Positions 33,198-43,145 of a DNA stretch of 64,000 nt are shown piece after piece. Below the pieces are notes generated by a model. It was not told the DNA's origin, did no database searches, and saw only the letters and a list, made by a program, of their open reading frames with translations. Position numbers and translations under genes: made by a program. The stretch spans positions 101,435 through 165,434 of the forward strand of contig CAKSZY010000004.1 in the NCBI GenBank assembly GCA_934526015.1, in the 5' to 3' direction. Numbering within the stretch: position 1 is the stretch's first letter; every line of letters starts with the position of its first letter. Origin of the DNA: an uncultured Dokdonella sp. Lineage in GTDB: Bacteria; Pseudomonadota; Gammaproteobacteria; Xanthomonadales; Rhodanobacteraceae.

Positions 33198-33878
33198 TCA
33201 GCGCGGGTAGCGGGCGACCGCGCTCGCGATCGCCTCGGCGATCAGGCGCAGGAACACCGTGCCCATGCCGGGATGGAAGCGGTTGGCGTCGAGGCTGCCG
33301 ATCGCCAGCAGGCCGAGTTCGCCGATCGCCAGCAGCACCGACGAGCGCACCTCGTCGGCGCGCGCGCCGAACAGGGCATCAAGCTTGTCCTGCTGCAGGC
33401 GTCCGCACAGCGGTTCGCCGCGCTTGACGAATTCGGCGAAGGCCGGCATCGCGGCGATGCCGCCCGGCTCGACCAGCAGCCACTCGGCAGCCGGCAGGTC
33501 GGGATCGGCACGGAACAGCACGATGCGCACGAGGTCGGTGCCGAAATCCTCGGTCAGGCTGGCGACCACGCGCGAAACCGTGTTGCCGAGGCTGTTCGCA
33601 CGCATCAATGCGAGGGTCAGCGTGTGCACGCGCACCATCAGCTGCTCGTTCTCGTGGGCGATCTCGATCAGCTCGCGCAGGCGCCGGCCGAACTCGGCGT
33701 TCTTGTCGCGCAGCACCTCGAGCTGATAGCTCGCCAGCGACGCCGCCGGCCCCTGCTCGCGCGGCAGCAGCAGGGTGATGGCGAGGTCGGGGAACTCCTT
33801 GAGGAAGTCGGGGTGGCGGCGCAGGTAGCTGGCCACCTCCATGGCGGTGAGGCCTTCCTTCACGCTCAACTCAGTCAT
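33198..33878 (-). CDS. DUF484-family protein
   Basis: 226 aa. The family N-terminus VASYLRRHPDFLKEFPDL is followed by a helical stretch (YQLEVLRDKNAEFGRRLREL) and a GAF-like domain ending with LAIGSLDANRFHPGMGTVFL, then LRLIAEAIASAV. DUF484 genes lie between dapF and xerC across gammaproteobacteria; their role is not established. The start overlaps the dapF stop by eight bases and xerC starts 15 bases after its end, so all three are cotranscribed. Confidence 0.93.
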   Translation of the reverse strand: MTELSVKEGLTAMEVASYLRRHPDFLKEFPDLAITLLLPREQGPAASLASYQLEVLRDKNAEFGRRLRELIEIAHENEQLMVRVHTLTLALMRANSLGNTVSRVVASLTEDFGTDLVRIVLFRADPDLPAAEWLLVEPGGIAAMPAFAEFVKRGEPLCGRLQQDKLDALFGARADEVRSSVLLAIGELGLLAIGSLDANRFHPGMGTVFLRLIAEAIASAVARYPR

Positions 33879-34716
33879 GCCAGGTTCCCTCGAAGACGAA
33901 AGCGGCCGGGCCGGTCATCCACAGGCGCTGGCCCGGGCCGTCCCAGTGGATGTCGAGTGTGCCGCCCGGCAGCTGCACATGCACGTCGGCATCGACGCGC
34001 CCGCGCCGGCGCAGCACGGCGACCGCCGCGCAGGCGCCGCTGCCGCAGGCGAGCGTCTCGCCGGCACCGCGTTCCCACACGCGCAATGCAATCGCATCGC
34101 GGGCGCGGACTTCGGCGAAGCCGACGTTGCAGCCATGCGGAAACGCGGCGGCGCCGGCGAGCTGCGGGCCGAGCGCGGCAACTGCGGCGGACGCGACGGC
34201 ATCGACCTCGATGACCGCATGCGGATTGCCGATCGACACCGCGCCGATGGCGAGGTCCTCACCGCCGACCTCGATCGTCCAGCGCGCGCTGCCGGCGTCG
34301 CCGCGCGCCAGCGCGGGATCCAGCGGAATCGCCGCCGCGCTGAAATCCGGTTCGCCCATGTCGACGCGCACGCGGCGGTCGGCGAGCAGCTCGACGCTGA
34401 CGGCGCCGGACGGACTCTGCAGGCGCGTCGCACCGGGCCCGAGCAGGCCGGCGCGGGCCAGCCAGGCGGCGACGCAGCGCACGCCGTTGCCGCACTGGCC
34501 GGAGGTCGTGCCATCGGAATTCCAGATGCCGTAGGCGAAGGCGCAACTCGGATCGCGGGCCGGTTCGATGCTCAGCAGCTGGTCGAAGCCGACGCCGAAA
34601 TGGCGGTCGCCGAGGCGGCGGATCGCCTCCGCGTCGAGCGCCAGCGGCGCGGTGCGGCAATCGACGATCACGAAGTCGTTGCCGGCGCCGTGCATCTTGG
34701 TGAAGGCCAGGCCCAT
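33871..34716 (-). CDS. dapF: Diaminopimelate epimerase
   Basis: 281 aa. It begins with the family pattern FTKMHGAGNDFVIVDCR. The two catalytic cysteines are C75 in SGQCGNGVRC and C224 in GETLACGSGACA. It interconverts LL- and meso-diaminopimelate for lysine and peptidoglycan. It follows the small lptM lipoprotein gene by 13 bases, as in E. coli. Confidence 0.97.
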   Translation of the reverse strand: MGLAFTKMHGAGNDFVIVDCRTAPLALDAEAIRRLGDRHFGVGFDQLLSIEPARDPSCAFAYGIWNSDGTTSGQCGNGVRCVAAWLARAGLLGPGATRLQSPSGAVSVELLADRRVRVDMGEPDFSAAAIPLDPALARGDAGSARWTIEVGGEDLAIGAVSIGNPHAVIEVDAVASAAVAALGPQLAGAAAFPHGCNVGFAEVRARDAIALRVWERGAGETLACGSGACAAVAVLRRRGRVDADVHVQLPGGTLDIHWDGPGQRLWMTGPAAFVFEGTWHD

Positions 34717-34729
34717 GCGCGGCCGCGGC

Positions 34730-34855
34730 TCAGCTCGCCGCGGGGGGCGCCGCGGGCGGCGCTTCCGGCGGCGGCTTGACGAGATCGCCCTTGTTGCCGC
34801 AGGCGGCGAGCAGCACGAGCACGACGAGGACGGTCCAGCGGAACGATGGGCGCAT
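34730..34855 (-). CDS. lptM: LptM/YifL-family small lipoprotein
   Basis: 41 aa from the ATG at 34855. A short basic start and hydrophobic core end in the lipobox LLAAC (Cys 19), followed by the family pattern GNKGDLVKPPPE. Position directly before dapF is the same as in E. coli, where YifL (LptM) helps the LptDE translocon mature. It heads the lptM-dapF-DUF484-xerC-hslVU run. Confidence 0.9.
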   Translation of the reverse strand: MRPSFRWTVLVVLVLLAACGNKGDLVKPPPEAPPAAPPAAS

Positions 34856-34945
34856 GGCGGCAGGGCGATGGGGATCGCCGCGAGTATAGCCGCGTGCTGC
34901 AGCCGCCAGCGGACCGCGCCGGGGTCGCGGCGCTATGATCGGGCC

Positions 34946-35623
34946 ATGCCGATCACGCCGATCCTCATCGCCCTGTACGTGTTCGCCGGCTTCGGCCTGC
35001 TGTTTGCGATCGCCAATGCGGCCGGGGCGCGCCGGCGCTGGCGCGCACGGCGACGCTTCGCCGCCTGCCACAGCAGCCTGTGGAGCCTGGTGTTCGTGCT
35101 GCTCGCCGGCCTCGCCGCGCTGTCGGCGACGGCCCTGCACGGCTACCGTCGCCTCGCCGCCGAGACCGAGGTCGCCACGCTCGTCGCGCGCCAGCTCGAC
35201 GGCCCGCGTTACGAGCTGCGCATCGAGTATCCCGACGGCACGCGCCGCCACGTCGAGGTCGTCGGCGACCAGTGGCAGCTCGATGCGCGGGTGATCAAGT
35301 GGCAACCGGCCGCGGTCGTGTTCGGTGCGCCGGCGCTGTATCGCCTCGACCGCATCAGCGGTCGTCATGCCGACGCCGCGCGCGCTCGCGAAGCCGCCCC
35401 GAGCCTGGTCGCGCTCGGCGAGGAAAACCCGTTCGACGTGATCGCGCTCAAGCAGCGCTTCCCGCGCTGGACCGGCTGGATCGACGCCGACTACGGCAGC
35501 GCAGCCTTCCTGCCGCTGGTCGACGGCGGACGCTACCGGGTCAGCCTGGCCGCCGCCGGCGGCCTCGTCGCCCGCCCGGCCGACGAGGCGACCACGCGCA
35601 AGCTGCACGAAGCCGGCTGGTAA
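34946..35623 (+). CDS. Two-TM membrane protein of an uncharacterised family (often mislabelled efflux pump)
   Basis: 225 aa from the ATG at 34946. Two N-terminal membrane helices (ILIALYVFAGFGLLFAIANA and SLWSLVFVLLAGLAALSATA) are followed by a soluble domain with EVATLVARQLDGPRYELRIE, GDQWQLDARVIKWQPAAVVF and LYRLDRISGRH. From memory, similar proteins in Pseudomonas and Xanthomonas carry the name cation/multidrug efflux pump, but two helices cannot form such a pump. It diverges from the lptM operon. Function unknown. Confidence 0.75.
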   Translation: MPITPILIALYVFAGFGLLFAIANAAGARRRWRARRRFAACHSSLWSLVFVLLAGLAALSATALHGYRRLAAETEVATLVARQLDGPRYELRIEYPDGTRRHVEVVGDQWQLDARVIKWQPAAVVFGAPALYRLDRISGRHADAARAREAAPSLVALGEENPFDVIALKQRFPRWTGWIDADYGSAAFLPLVDGGRYRVSLAAAGGLVARPADEATTRKLHEAGW

Positions 35624-35650
35624 CTCCGTCACGGATCGGCCGCGCCGCCT

Positions 35651-35680
35651 TCGACGGCGCGGCATACCGGCGTCTATGAT
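35651..35680 (+). promoter_or_regulatory. Possible promoter upstream of the 502-aa protein gene
   Basis: TCGACG at 35651-35656 and TATGAT at 35675-35680 with an 18-base spacer. The same CTATGATCGG string precedes the gene at 34946 (34933-34942), where no -35 is evident. A 9-bp stem (GCCGCGCCG / CGGCGCGGC, 35639-35663) overlaps it and may end the upstream transcript. Confidence 0.3.
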
Positions 35681-35750
35681 CGGACCTGCCGTTGCGCGCC
35701 GGCTGCCGGCAGGCCGCGGCCGGGCACCCCACCCTGCAAGGAGCGAATCC

Positions 35751-37259
35751 ATGGCGATCTATGGCGGAGGAAGCGCGGGCTCGACGAGCCGGCGGACGAA
35801 GGAAGGCAAGCCGGCCAAGGGCGGCTCGTCGCTGTGGCGGATCCTCGGCGCGGTCGGCACCGGAGTCGCCCTGATCGTCCTGCCGATGGCCCATTCCAAC
35901 GTCCTGATGGGACGCACGATCCGGGCGACCTTTCCCGATTACGACGTCGACTACCGTTCGACCTGGCCGCGCCTGCTCGGTGGCGCCAGCGCCCGCGACG
36001 TGCGCGTGCTGCCGTTCGGCGACGAGGCGCCGGACGAGGTGTACACCTTCAAGCGGGTCACCCTGAAGGTTCCGTTCTTCCAGTTCTACCGCGGCATGTT
36101 CAAGCTCGGGAACCCGACCGGCGGCATCGACGACGTCGAGATGGTGCTCGAAGGCGGCTTCGGTCCGATGAGCCTGCCGCTGCTGTACGAGGCGGGCCTG
36201 TTCGGCAACGCCAGCCTGTCGCTGTTCGAGGCCGAGGGCTGTCTGCGCGATCATTACTGGGCGGATGACGAACTCGCCGGCATGGGCCTGCCGAACGAGC
36301 CGCTGACGATGAAGCTGCGGCTGTGGCGCGAGGACGGGCTCGCCCTGATCGAATCGACCCTGACCAAGCCGGGTGTCGGCGAGCTGCACTACCTCAGCAA
36401 GGCCGAGCTCAAGGACAAGGCGGCCCTGCTGGCCAACTACTTCACCGCATACGACCAGCCGATCAGCGACGAGTGGCAGCTTCGCGACGAAGGCTTCGTC
36501 GCCGCCCGCAACCGCCATTGCGCCAGCAAGGACGGCATCGGCGAGAGCGAGTTCGTCGAACGCCACCTGTTCACCGTGCGCCGTGTCCTCGCCGCCGACG
36601 GCATCGCCGCCACCGCCGAGCTCGATGCGGCCTATCGCGAGTTCGCCACCCGCGGCGGCACGCTCGACTTCAGCATCGAGTACGGCAACCTCGAGCGCGC
36701 GCGGCTCGACGAGAATTCGGATCTCGGCGATTTCCTCGAACACGTGCGCACCACCGCCACGGTCAACGGCCAGGCCCTGCCGTTCGGCTTGCGTGCGACC
36801 CGCCAGCGCGACCTGCCGGAAGACGACGCCGCCGAATCGACCTTCGCCCTGCTGCAGCGTGAGTGGAATGCACGCCAGGCGGCGGCTCTGGTGCCGTCGC
36901 CGACTGCGGACGAGGCCGCTCCGGCGGTGCCGGCGGTGAGCACGGTGGCGATCGCCGCCGCCGTGGCGGTGCCGGCAGCGCCACCGCCGGTGGTCCCGGC
37001 GGCTGCGCCGGTCGACGACTTCCTCGCACCGGCCGAGCCCGAGGCCGCGGCCGGCGAAGGCACGATCACCGACTACCGCGAACTCGGCAAGCGCAAGGGT
37101 GAGCGCTACCTCGTCCACTTCCGCAACCGTTCGCCCATGAAGGTCGAGATCCTCGGCACGGACGGCGCCGCCGTGCGCGTGCGCCGCAACCTGCCGAGCG
37201 GTCTCGCCGAACACCTGCTCGACCGCGCCGGCTTCGTGCGCGCCGAACGGCTGCGCTGA
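35751..37259 (+). CDS. Hypothetical single-pass membrane protein
   Basis: 502 aa from the ATG at 35751, with AAGGAG ten bases upstream. A basic Gly/Ser/Lys-rich head (1-28), one membrane segment (ILGAVGTGVALIVLPMAHS, about 31-49), and a long periplasmic beta-rich region with repeated strands (DYDVDYRSTWPRLLGGASAR, YTFKRVTLKVPFFQFYRG) resemble AsmA/DUF748-type proteins without clear motif identity. An Ala/Pro linker at about 383-435 separates a compact C-domain (GERYLVHFRNRSPMKVEILG). Function not recognised. Confidence 0.75.
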   Translation: MAIYGGGSAGSTSRRTKEGKPAKGGSSLWRILGAVGTGVALIVLPMAHSNVLMGRTIRATFPDYDVDYRSTWPRLLGGASARDVRVLPFGDEAPDEVYTFKRVTLKVPFFQFYRGMFKLGNPTGGIDDVEMVLEGGFGPMSLPLLYEAGLFGNASLSLFEAEGCLRDHYWADDELAGMGLPNEPLTMKLRLWREDGLALIESTLTKPGVGELHYLSKAELKDKAALLANYFTAYDQPISDEWQLRDEGFVAARNRHCASKDGIGESEFVERHLFTVRRVLAADGIAATAELDAAYREFATRGGTLDFSIEYGNLERARLDENSDLGDFLEHVRTTATVNGQALPFGLRATRQRDLPEDDAAESTFALLQREWNARQAAALVPSPTADEAAPAVPAVSTVAIAAAVAVPAAPPPVVPAAAPVDDFLAPAEPEAAAGEGTITDYRELGKRKGERYLVHFRNRSPMKVEILGTDGAAVRVRRNLPSGLAEHLLDRAGFVRAERLR

Positions 37260-37342
37260 GCAGCGCCGGCGCGTGCCGCCGGCACCGCCCGGCTCGCGTG
37301 GACCGCGATCCGCGCCGGCACGCCGATGCCGGCGGGTCGCGC

Positions 37343-39091
37343 TCAGCCCTGCGCCTTGCGCTCGGCGATGAAGGCGCGCACCTGTTCCTCGAGCACCGGC
37401 AGCGGCACCGAGCCCTGCGACAGCACGGTGTCGTGGAAGGCACGGATGTCGAACTTCGCGCCGAGCTCGCGCTCGGCCTCGGCACGCAGTTCGACGATGC
37501 GGATCTCGCCGAGCTTGTACGACAGCGCCTGGCCCGGCCACGAGATGTAGCGGTCGACCTCGGTGGTGACTTCGTGCTCGCTGAGCGCGGTGCGTTCGCG
37601 CAGGTAGGCCAGTGCCTTCTCGCGTGACCAGCCCTTGTGGTGCACGCCGGTGTCGATGACCAGGCGGCAGGCGCGCCACATCTCGTAGGTCAGCCGGCCG
37701 AACTCCTCGTAGGGCGTCTCGTAGATGCCCATCTCCTTGCCGAGTTTCTCGGTGTAGAGGCCCCAGCCTTCGCCATAGGCCGAGATGTAGCCGTTGCGGC
37801 GGAATGCCGGCTGGGTGCTCTGTTCCTCGGCCAGCGAAAGCTGGAACGAATGACCGGGAGCCGATTCGTGCAGGGTCAGCGCCGGCAGGTTGTAGAGCGG
37901 ACGCGAGGGCAGATCCCAGGTGTTGAGCCAGTAGGTGCTGGCACCGCCGCGGCCGGCGGTCCAGAACGGCGCGATGTCGGCCGGCACCGGTTCGATGCCG
38001 AAGCGTCCGCGCGGCAGCACGCCGAAGTAGCGGGCGATCTTGCCGTCAACGCGCTTGGCGATCCACGCCGCGCGCATCAGCAGTTCCTCCGGGGTCTTCG
38101 CGTAGAACTGCGGATCGGTGCGCAGGAACTGCAGGAACTCGGCGAAGCTGCCTTCGAAGCCGGCCGCGTGCATGGTTTCCAGCATCTGCGCCTGGATGCG
38201 CGCGACTTCCTCGAGGCCGATCGCGTGGATCTCTTCGGCGGAAAGATCGAGGGTGGTGTATTCGCGGATCTGCTGGCGGTAATAGGCCTTGCCGTTCGGC
38301 ATCGCTTCGGCGGCGAGGGTCTTGCGCGCCTTCTTCATGTACTCGTCGCGGAAGAACGCGAGCAGGCTGCGGTAGGCCGGAATGACGCGGTCGCGGATCG
38401 CCTCTTCCGCCGCCTGCTGCAGGCGTTCGCGGTCTTCCGCATCGATCGTGGCCGGCAGGTTGGCCAGCGGCTTGAAGAATTCGCTGGCGCGCGGATCCTC
38501 GAGCCCGGCCACCGCGGCGATCGACACGTCGCGGCCGGCAAGCACCGCCCGCGGAACGCTGAAGCCGCGCTTGAGGCCGGCGCGCATGTTGACGACCTGT
38601 TCGTCGAAATAGCGCGGCACGTCCTGCAGGCGGCCGATGTAGCTCTCCGCTTCCTCGACCGTGCGCGGCACGCGCCGGGTCATGAAGCCGAGGTTCGACC
38701 AGAACGAGGAGTCGGCGTTGAACGGCATCTCGTAGCCGCCGAAGCGCACGTCGGCGGCGAGATCGGCGACCTGGGCACGGTAGATGGCGAAGTTGATCCG
38801 TTCGGGGGCCGACAGCTCGTCGTGCGGCAGCGCATCGAGTTCGCGCAGCACCTCGTCCCACTTCTTCAGCCGCGCCGCCTGGGTCCTGGCGTCGACGCTC
38901 GGCAGCCGGTTGCCGGGCGTGGAGGTGCCGTTCTCGTCTTCGAGGCCGGGGAACTGCGTGCGCCGCCAGGCCCATTCGCTCTCGTGGATGGCGGTGAAGC
39001 GTTCATCGGCGGTGGCGGCCGCGGCCGCCTGCGCGGGGGCGGCGGGCAGCACGGCGAGGGCAAGCAGCAGCAGGGTGGTCGAGACGTTCAT
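37343..39091 (-). CDS. Secreted DUF885-family protein (metallopeptidase-like)
   Basis: 582 aa from the ATG at 39091 ([20 protein letters not shown] signal peptide), preceded by GGGGGAACCC. DUF885 features: WKWDE-type [13 protein letters not shown], the histidine-containing [20 protein letters not shown], and [18 protein letters not shown]. HESxPGH is a zinc-peptidase-like motif (HExxxxH), so a metal-dependent peptidase is likely, but not proven. It faces fbp divergently. Confidence 0.9.
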   Translation of the reverse strand: MNVSTTLLLLALAVLPAAPAQAAAAATADERFTAIHESEWAWRRTQFPGLEDENGTSTPGNRLPSVDARTQAARLKKWDEVLRELDALPHDELSAPERINFAIYRAQVADLAADVRFGGYEMPFNADSSFWSNLGFMTRRVPRTVEEAESYIGRLQDVPRYFDEQVVNMRAGLKRGFSVPRAVLAGRDVSIAAVAGLEDPRASEFFKPLANLPATIDAEDRERLQQAAEEAIRDRVIPAYRSLLAFFRDEYMKKARKTLAAEAMPNGKAYYRQQIREYTTLDLSAEEIHAIGLEEVARIQAQMLETMHAAGFEGSFAEFLQFLRTDPQFYAKTPEELLMRAAWIAKRVDGKIARYFGVLPRGRFGIEPVPADIAPFWTAGRGGASTYWLNTWDLPSRPLYNLPALTLHESAPGHSFQLSLAEEQSTQPAFRRNGYISAYGEGWGLYTEKLGKEMGIYETPYEEFGRLTYEMWRACRLVIDTGVHHKGWSREKALAYLRERTALSEHEVTTEVDRYISWPGQALSYKLGEIRIVELRAEAERELGAKFDIRAFHDTVLSQGSVPLPVLEEQVRAFIAERKAQG

Positions 39092-39261
39092 GGGTTCCCC
39101 CGGATGGTTCAGACCGCGATCATCGCATCGACCCGCCCGGCGCGCAGTGCCGGAAGTGCCGCCGCGGTCACGTTGCCGGGCGACCGCAAGCCGCAGGCAC
39201 GCGGCTGGCGCCTCCCGCGGCAACCCGGGACAATGGGCGACCCCGTCCGGGAGCCGTGCCG

Positions 39262-40281
39262 ATGCCCCGTTCCAGACCGATCTCGCTGACCCGCTTCCTG
39301 CTCGAACAGCAACGCGACAAGGGCAGCATCAATGCCGACCTGCGCCTGCTGATCGAAGTCGTCGCCCGCGCCTGCAAGCGCATCTCCATCGCCACCGCCA
39401 AGGGCGCGCTCGGCGGCGTGCTCGGCGACGCCGGCACCGGCAACATCCAGGGCGAGGCGCAGAAGAAGCTCGACGTGCTGTCCAACGAGATCCTGCTCGA
39501 GGCCAACGAGTGGGGCGGCCATCTCGCCGCGCTGGCCTCCGAGGAAATGGATCACCCGCACCCGATCCCGCACCGTTACCCGAAGGGCGAATACCTGCTC
39601 GTGTTCGATCCGCTCGACGGTTCCTCGAACATCGACGTCAACATCTCGGTCGGCACGATCTTCTCGGTGCTGCGCTGCCCGCCCGGCATGCCGGATCCCG
39701 GCGAGGCCGCCTTCCTGCAGCCCGGCACGCGCCAGGTCGCCGCCGGTTACGCGGTGTACGGCTCGAGCACGGTGTTCGTGCTGACCCTCGGCGACGGCGT
39801 GCATGCCTTCACCCTCGATCGCGAGCAGGGCACCTTCCTGCTGACCCGCACGGACATGCGCATTCCCGAGGACACCGGCGAGTTCGCCATCAACATGTCC
39901 AACCATCGCCACTGGGAAGTGCCGATGCGCCGCTACATCGACGAACTGCTGGCCGGCCGCGAAGGCCCGCGTGGCCGCGACTTCAACATGCGCTGGGTCG
40001 CCTCGATGGTCGCCGACGTGCACCGCATCCTCACCCGCGGCGGCATCTTCATCTACCCGCGCGACCTCAAGGTTCCGCTCAAGCCCGGCAAGCTGCGCCT
40101 GATGTACGAGGCCAATCCGATGGCGATGATCGTCGAGCAGGCCGGCGGTGCCGCCACCGACGGCCACCGGCGCATCCTCGAGATCGAGCCGCAGCAGCTG
40201 CACCAGCGTGTGCCGGTGTTCCTCGGCTCGCGCAACGAGGTCGAGCTCGTCACCCGCTACCACCGCGAAGCGGCGGACTGA
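39262..40281 (+). CDS. fbp: Fructose-1,6-bisphosphatase, class 1
   Basis: 339 aa from the ATG at 39262 ([20 protein letters not shown]); a GTG two codons earlier is possible. Metal and substrate motifs: [85 protein letters not shown]. It catalyses the gluconeogenic dephosphorylation of fructose-1,6-bisphosphate. Spacing suggests its own promoter in the gap with the DUF885 gene. Confidence 0.97.
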   Translation: MPRSRPISLTRFLLEQQRDKGSINADLRLLIEVVARACKRISIATAKGALGGVLGDAGTGNIQGEAQKKLDVLSNEILLEANEWGGHLAALASEEMDHPHPIPHRYPKGEYLLVFDPLDGSSNIDVNISVGTIFSVLRCPPGMPDPGEAAFLQPGTRQVAAGYAVYGSSTVFVLTLGDGVHAFTLDREQGTFLLTRTDMRIPEDTGEFAINMSNHRHWEVPMRRYIDELLAGREGPRGRDFNMRWVASMVADVHRILTRGGIFIYPRDLKVPLKPGKLRLMYEANPMAMIVEQAGGAATDGHRRILEIEPQQLHQRVPVFLGSRNEVELVTRYHREAAD

Positions 40282-40381
40282 TGCCGGCCGCTCCCGCCCC
40301 CGCCCGCGCTGTCCGCCCGGTCCCCGGAGCGGTGTCCGTGTGCGTGCCTGCGCAGGATGCGCGCACTGCCGGAGCGGGCGC

Positions 40382-41083
40382 ATGACCGACGACTTCATCG
40401 AGGTCTACGAGGACGCCCTCGACGCCGCCACCTGCCGCCTCCTGATCGAGCGCTTCAACCGCAGCGGCCAGGCCGTGCGCGGTCGCACCGGCGGCGGCGT
40501 CGACACCCGCCTCAAGGACAGCTGGGACATCTGCATCGACGACCACGCCGAATGGCGCGACGCGGTGAACCGCCTCAACACCGTGATGATGGGCGCGCTG
40601 ATGCGCTACGTGCGCAAGTACCCCTACACCGCACTCGCGCCGCTGTCGCTGCAGATGCCGGATGCGGAAACCGGCGAGCTCGTCATGCTCGATGCACAGC
40701 GCATCCGCGCCCTGCCCGACGCGACCCTGCAGGCGCTGATGGTGAAGGTGTTCCGGCCCGGCACGATCAACCTGCAGAAGTACATCGCCAACCAGGGCGG
40801 CTATCCGTACTGGCACTGCGAGCTCTATCCGAAAGCCGGTGACAGCCATGGCGAGACCCTGCACCGCGTCGTGCTGTGGTCGCTCTACCTCAACGAAGGT
40901 TTCGCCGAGGGCGAGACCGAGTTCTTCCACCAGCAGCGCAAGATCGTCCCGCAGACCGGTGCCCTGCTGATCGCCCCGGCCGGTTACACCCACACCCACC
41001 GCGGCAACATGCCGAAGGGTGGCGACAAGTACATCGCCACCTCGTGGGTGCTGTTCCAGCGCGCCGAAGTGCTGTTCGGCTGA
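40382..41083 (+). CDS. 2-oxoglutarate/Fe(II)-dependent oxygenase-like protein
   Basis: 233 aa from the ATG at 40382 (MTDDFIEVYEDALDAATCRL). The double-stranded beta-helix metal site fits HxE at WHCELYP, a strand VLWSLYLNEGFAEGETEFFH, and the distal H with downstream basic residues in YTHTHRGNMPKGGDKYIATS. The pattern resembles prolyl-4-hydroxylase-type proteins. HxE instead of HxD is less usual. Substrate unknown. It may share the fbp transcript, 100 bases upstream. Confidence 0.8.
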   Translation: MTDDFIEVYEDALDAATCRLLIERFNRSGQAVRGRTGGGVDTRLKDSWDICIDDHAEWRDAVNRLNTVMMGALMRYVRKYPYTALAPLSLQMPDAETGELVMLDAQRIRALPDATLQALMVKVFRPGTINLQKYIANQGGYPYWHCELYPKAGDSHGETLHRVVLWSLYLNEGFAEGETEFFHQQRKIVPQTGALLIAPAGYTHTHRGNMPKGGDKYIATSWVLFQRAEVLFG

Positions 41084-41119
41084 AGCGGGGATCGGGCGGG
41101 TCCGGCACTTTCCCGCGCC

Positions 41120-42700
41120 TCAGCGCGGCGGTGGAACGGGCGGATCCTGGCGGGCGGTTTGCGCAGCCGCGCATGCATCGAGTTCCTCGCGCAGGCTGCG
41201 CAGCAGCAGCGGCTGGGCGACCGGCTTCTCGACGAAACGGATGCGCGGAAGGGGCGGCAGGCCGTCGCGGTCGGGCGGGCTGTCGCGGCGCACGAGCAGG
41301 ATGACCGGGCCGCGGTAGTCGAGTTCGAGCAGCGCGGCGAGGGTGCGCTCGCCGCTCATCAGGCTCATGTCGGCATCGAGGATCAGCACGTCCGGCACTC
41401 CTTCGGCGTCGATCTTCTGCAAGGCCTCGGTACCGCTCTGCGCGGTGGTGGCGGCATAGCCGTTGAGGGTGACGCTGTCGTAGAGCAGATTGAGCTTGCC
41501 GGCCTTCTCGACCACGATCAGCACGCGTTCGCCGCGACCGCCGGGCACCTCCGGCGCTTCCTCCCCGTGGGTGGCGCCCGGCAGCGGGAAATACAGCTTG
41601 AACGCGGTGCCCTTGCCGGGCTCGCTGTCGATGCGCAGGACTCCGCCGTGGTTGCCGACGATGCGCCGGCATGACAGCAGGCCGAGGCCGGTGCCGTTGC
41701 TCTTGGTGGTGAAGAAAGGACGGAACAGGTTGGCGCGGACCTCGTCGGACATGCCGATGCCGGTGTCGCGGATGCTGAGCTCGAGGAAGGGCCCCGGCGC
41801 CGCGCTTTCGCCATCGACGAAGAATCCGCCGTCGAGGGTGACCGCATCGGCGGCCATGGTCAGGGTGCCGCCGTCCGGCATCGCCTGCAGCGCGTTCAGA
41901 CAGAGGTTGAGCAGGCACTGCTGCAACTCGGTGTGGTTGCCTTCGAGGACGATTTCGTCCGACGGCCGTTCGAAGGCGAGCTGGACATCGCGCGGCACCG
42001 AGCCGCGCAGCAGCATGGCCAGGGCATCGAACAGCGCGCACAGGCGAACGCGCTCGACATCGACGCGGGCGCCGCGCGCGAACGACAGCATCGAGGCGAC
42101 CATCTCGAGCCCGCGCCGCGCGCAGTCGCCGACCAGCAGGCCGTGCTTGCGCAGGTCCTCGTCGGCGGACTCGCGGATGGCGTCGGCGGCCAGCAGCAAC
42201 GGCTGCAGGATGTTGCGCAGGTCGTGGCTGATGCCGCCGGCAAGCAGGGCCAGGCTTTCGTAGCGCTGCGCGCGCAGCAACTGTTTTTCGGCGTGGTCGC
42301 GGGCGAGCGTCTCGCCGGCCTCGCGCAATGCGCGGCGCACCACCGTGGCGAGGCGGGCCGGGCGGCCTTTGAGGACGAAGTCGGTGGCGCCGCGCTTGAG
42401 CGCCTCGATCGCGGCCTCCTCGCCGATCGTGCCGGAAACGAAGACGAACGGGGTCACCGCCGAGCGCTCGCGCAGGAGTTCGAGCGCGCGATAGCCGCTG
42501 AAGCCCGGCATGCTGAGGTCGGACACGACGATGTCGGGATCGAACCCGGCCAGTTCGCGACTGAAGCCGCTTTCGTCGTCGACCACGCGCACCTCGAACG
42601 CGAGTGCGTCGGCGCGCAGTTCGTCGATCACCAGCTCGGCATCGAACGGATCGTCCTCGACGATGAGCACGCGCACGCCTGCTTCGCCGGCGGTCGTCAT
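41120..42700 (-). CDS. Hybrid histidine kinase: REC, kinase core, degenerate REC
   Basis: 526 aa from the ATG at 42700. REC1 (about 8-125) is complete: VLIVEDDPFDAELV, phospho-acceptor D61 in VVSDLSMPGFSG. A kinase core follows (GGISHDLRNILQPLLLAADA; ATPase motifs LNLCLNALQAMPDGG, IRDTGIGMSDEV, GTGLGLLSCRRIVGNHGG). A second receiver (about 395-510) has ILDADMSLMSGER but starts VLIVVEKAGKLN, without the usual acidic pair, so it is probably unable to bind Mg2+ normally. No membrane segment, so cytoplasmic. Third gene of a signalling operon; four bases follow the upstream gene stop. Confidence 0.9.
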   Translation of the reverse strand: MTTAGEAGVRVLIVEDDPFDAELVIDELRADALAFEVRVVDDESGFSRELAGFDPDIVVSDLSMPGFSGYRALELLRERSAVTPFVFVSGTIGEEAAIEALKRGATDFVLKGRPARLATVVRRALREAGETLARDHAEKQLLRAQRYESLALLAGGISHDLRNILQPLLLAADAIRESADEDLRKHGLLVGDCARRGLEMVASMLSFARGARVDVERVRLCALFDALAMLLRGSVPRDVQLAFERPSDEIVLEGNHTELQQCLLNLCLNALQAMPDGGTLTMAADAVTLDGGFFVDGESAAPGPFLELSIRDTGIGMSDEVRANLFRPFFTTKSNGTGLGLLSCRRIVGNHGGVLRIDSEPGKGTAFKLYFPLPGATHGEEAPEVPGGRGERVLIVVEKAGKLNLLYDSVTLNGYAATTAQSGTEALQKIDAEGVPDVLILDADMSLMSGERTLAALLELDYRGPVILLVRRDSPPDRDGLPPLPRIRFVEKPVAQPLLLRSLREELDACAAAQTARQDPPVPPPR

Positions 42701-42704
42701 GCGC

Positions 42705-43145
42705 TCACCCCTGCGGCGACTCGTTGAGAACCGCCCAGAACTGGCCGAGGGTCTGCACGGCGCCGAAGAACTGCTGCGCATCGACCGGCTTGACCACGTA
42801 GGCGTTCACGCCGAGGTCCCAGCTGTTGACGAGGTCGCTCTCCTCGCGCGAGGACGACAGGATCACCACCGGCACGCGGCGCAGCGATTCCTCCTCGCGC
42901 ATGCGCTTGAGCACCTCCAGGCCATCGAGCCGCGGCATCTTGATGTCGAGCAGGACCACGGCCGGATTGCCGGGGCCGCGGTTGGCGAAGGCGCCGCGGC
43001 AGTACAGGTAGTCGAGTGCCTCGACGCCGTCCTCGACGCGCACGACGGGGTTGGCGAGTTTGGCGCCGCGCAGCGCGTCGATGGCCATTTCGGCATCGGG
43101 AGCGCTGTCTTCGGCGAGCAGGATGGTGCGGAAATGCCGATTCAT
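42705..43145 (-). CDS. Single-domain response regulator (CheY/Rcp1-like)
   Basis: 146 aa, one receiver domain: acidic pair E12-D13 in LLAEDSAPDAEMA, phospho-acceptor D67 in VVLLDIKMPRLDGLEVL, SSS region ILSSSREESD and K in YVVKPVDAQQFFGAV. The YLYCRGAFANRGPGNPAVVL loop is typical of Rcp1-type regulators paired with phytochrome-like kinases. The start overlaps the stop of the upstream kinase (ATGA), so it is the probable direct partner. Confidence 0.93.
   Translation of the reverse strand: MNRHFRTILLAEDSAPDAEMAIDALRGAKLANPVVRVEDGVEALDYLYCRGAFANRGPGNPAVVLLDIKMPRLDGLEVLKRMREEESLRRVPVVILSSSREESDLVNSWDLGVNAYVVKPVDAQQFFGAVQTLGQFWAVLNESPQG

Noticed and set aside
34946-35623. Cation/multidrug efflux pump
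   Set aside because: Only two membrane helices and a small soluble domain; the label seen on relatives cannot be right for a transporter of this size.
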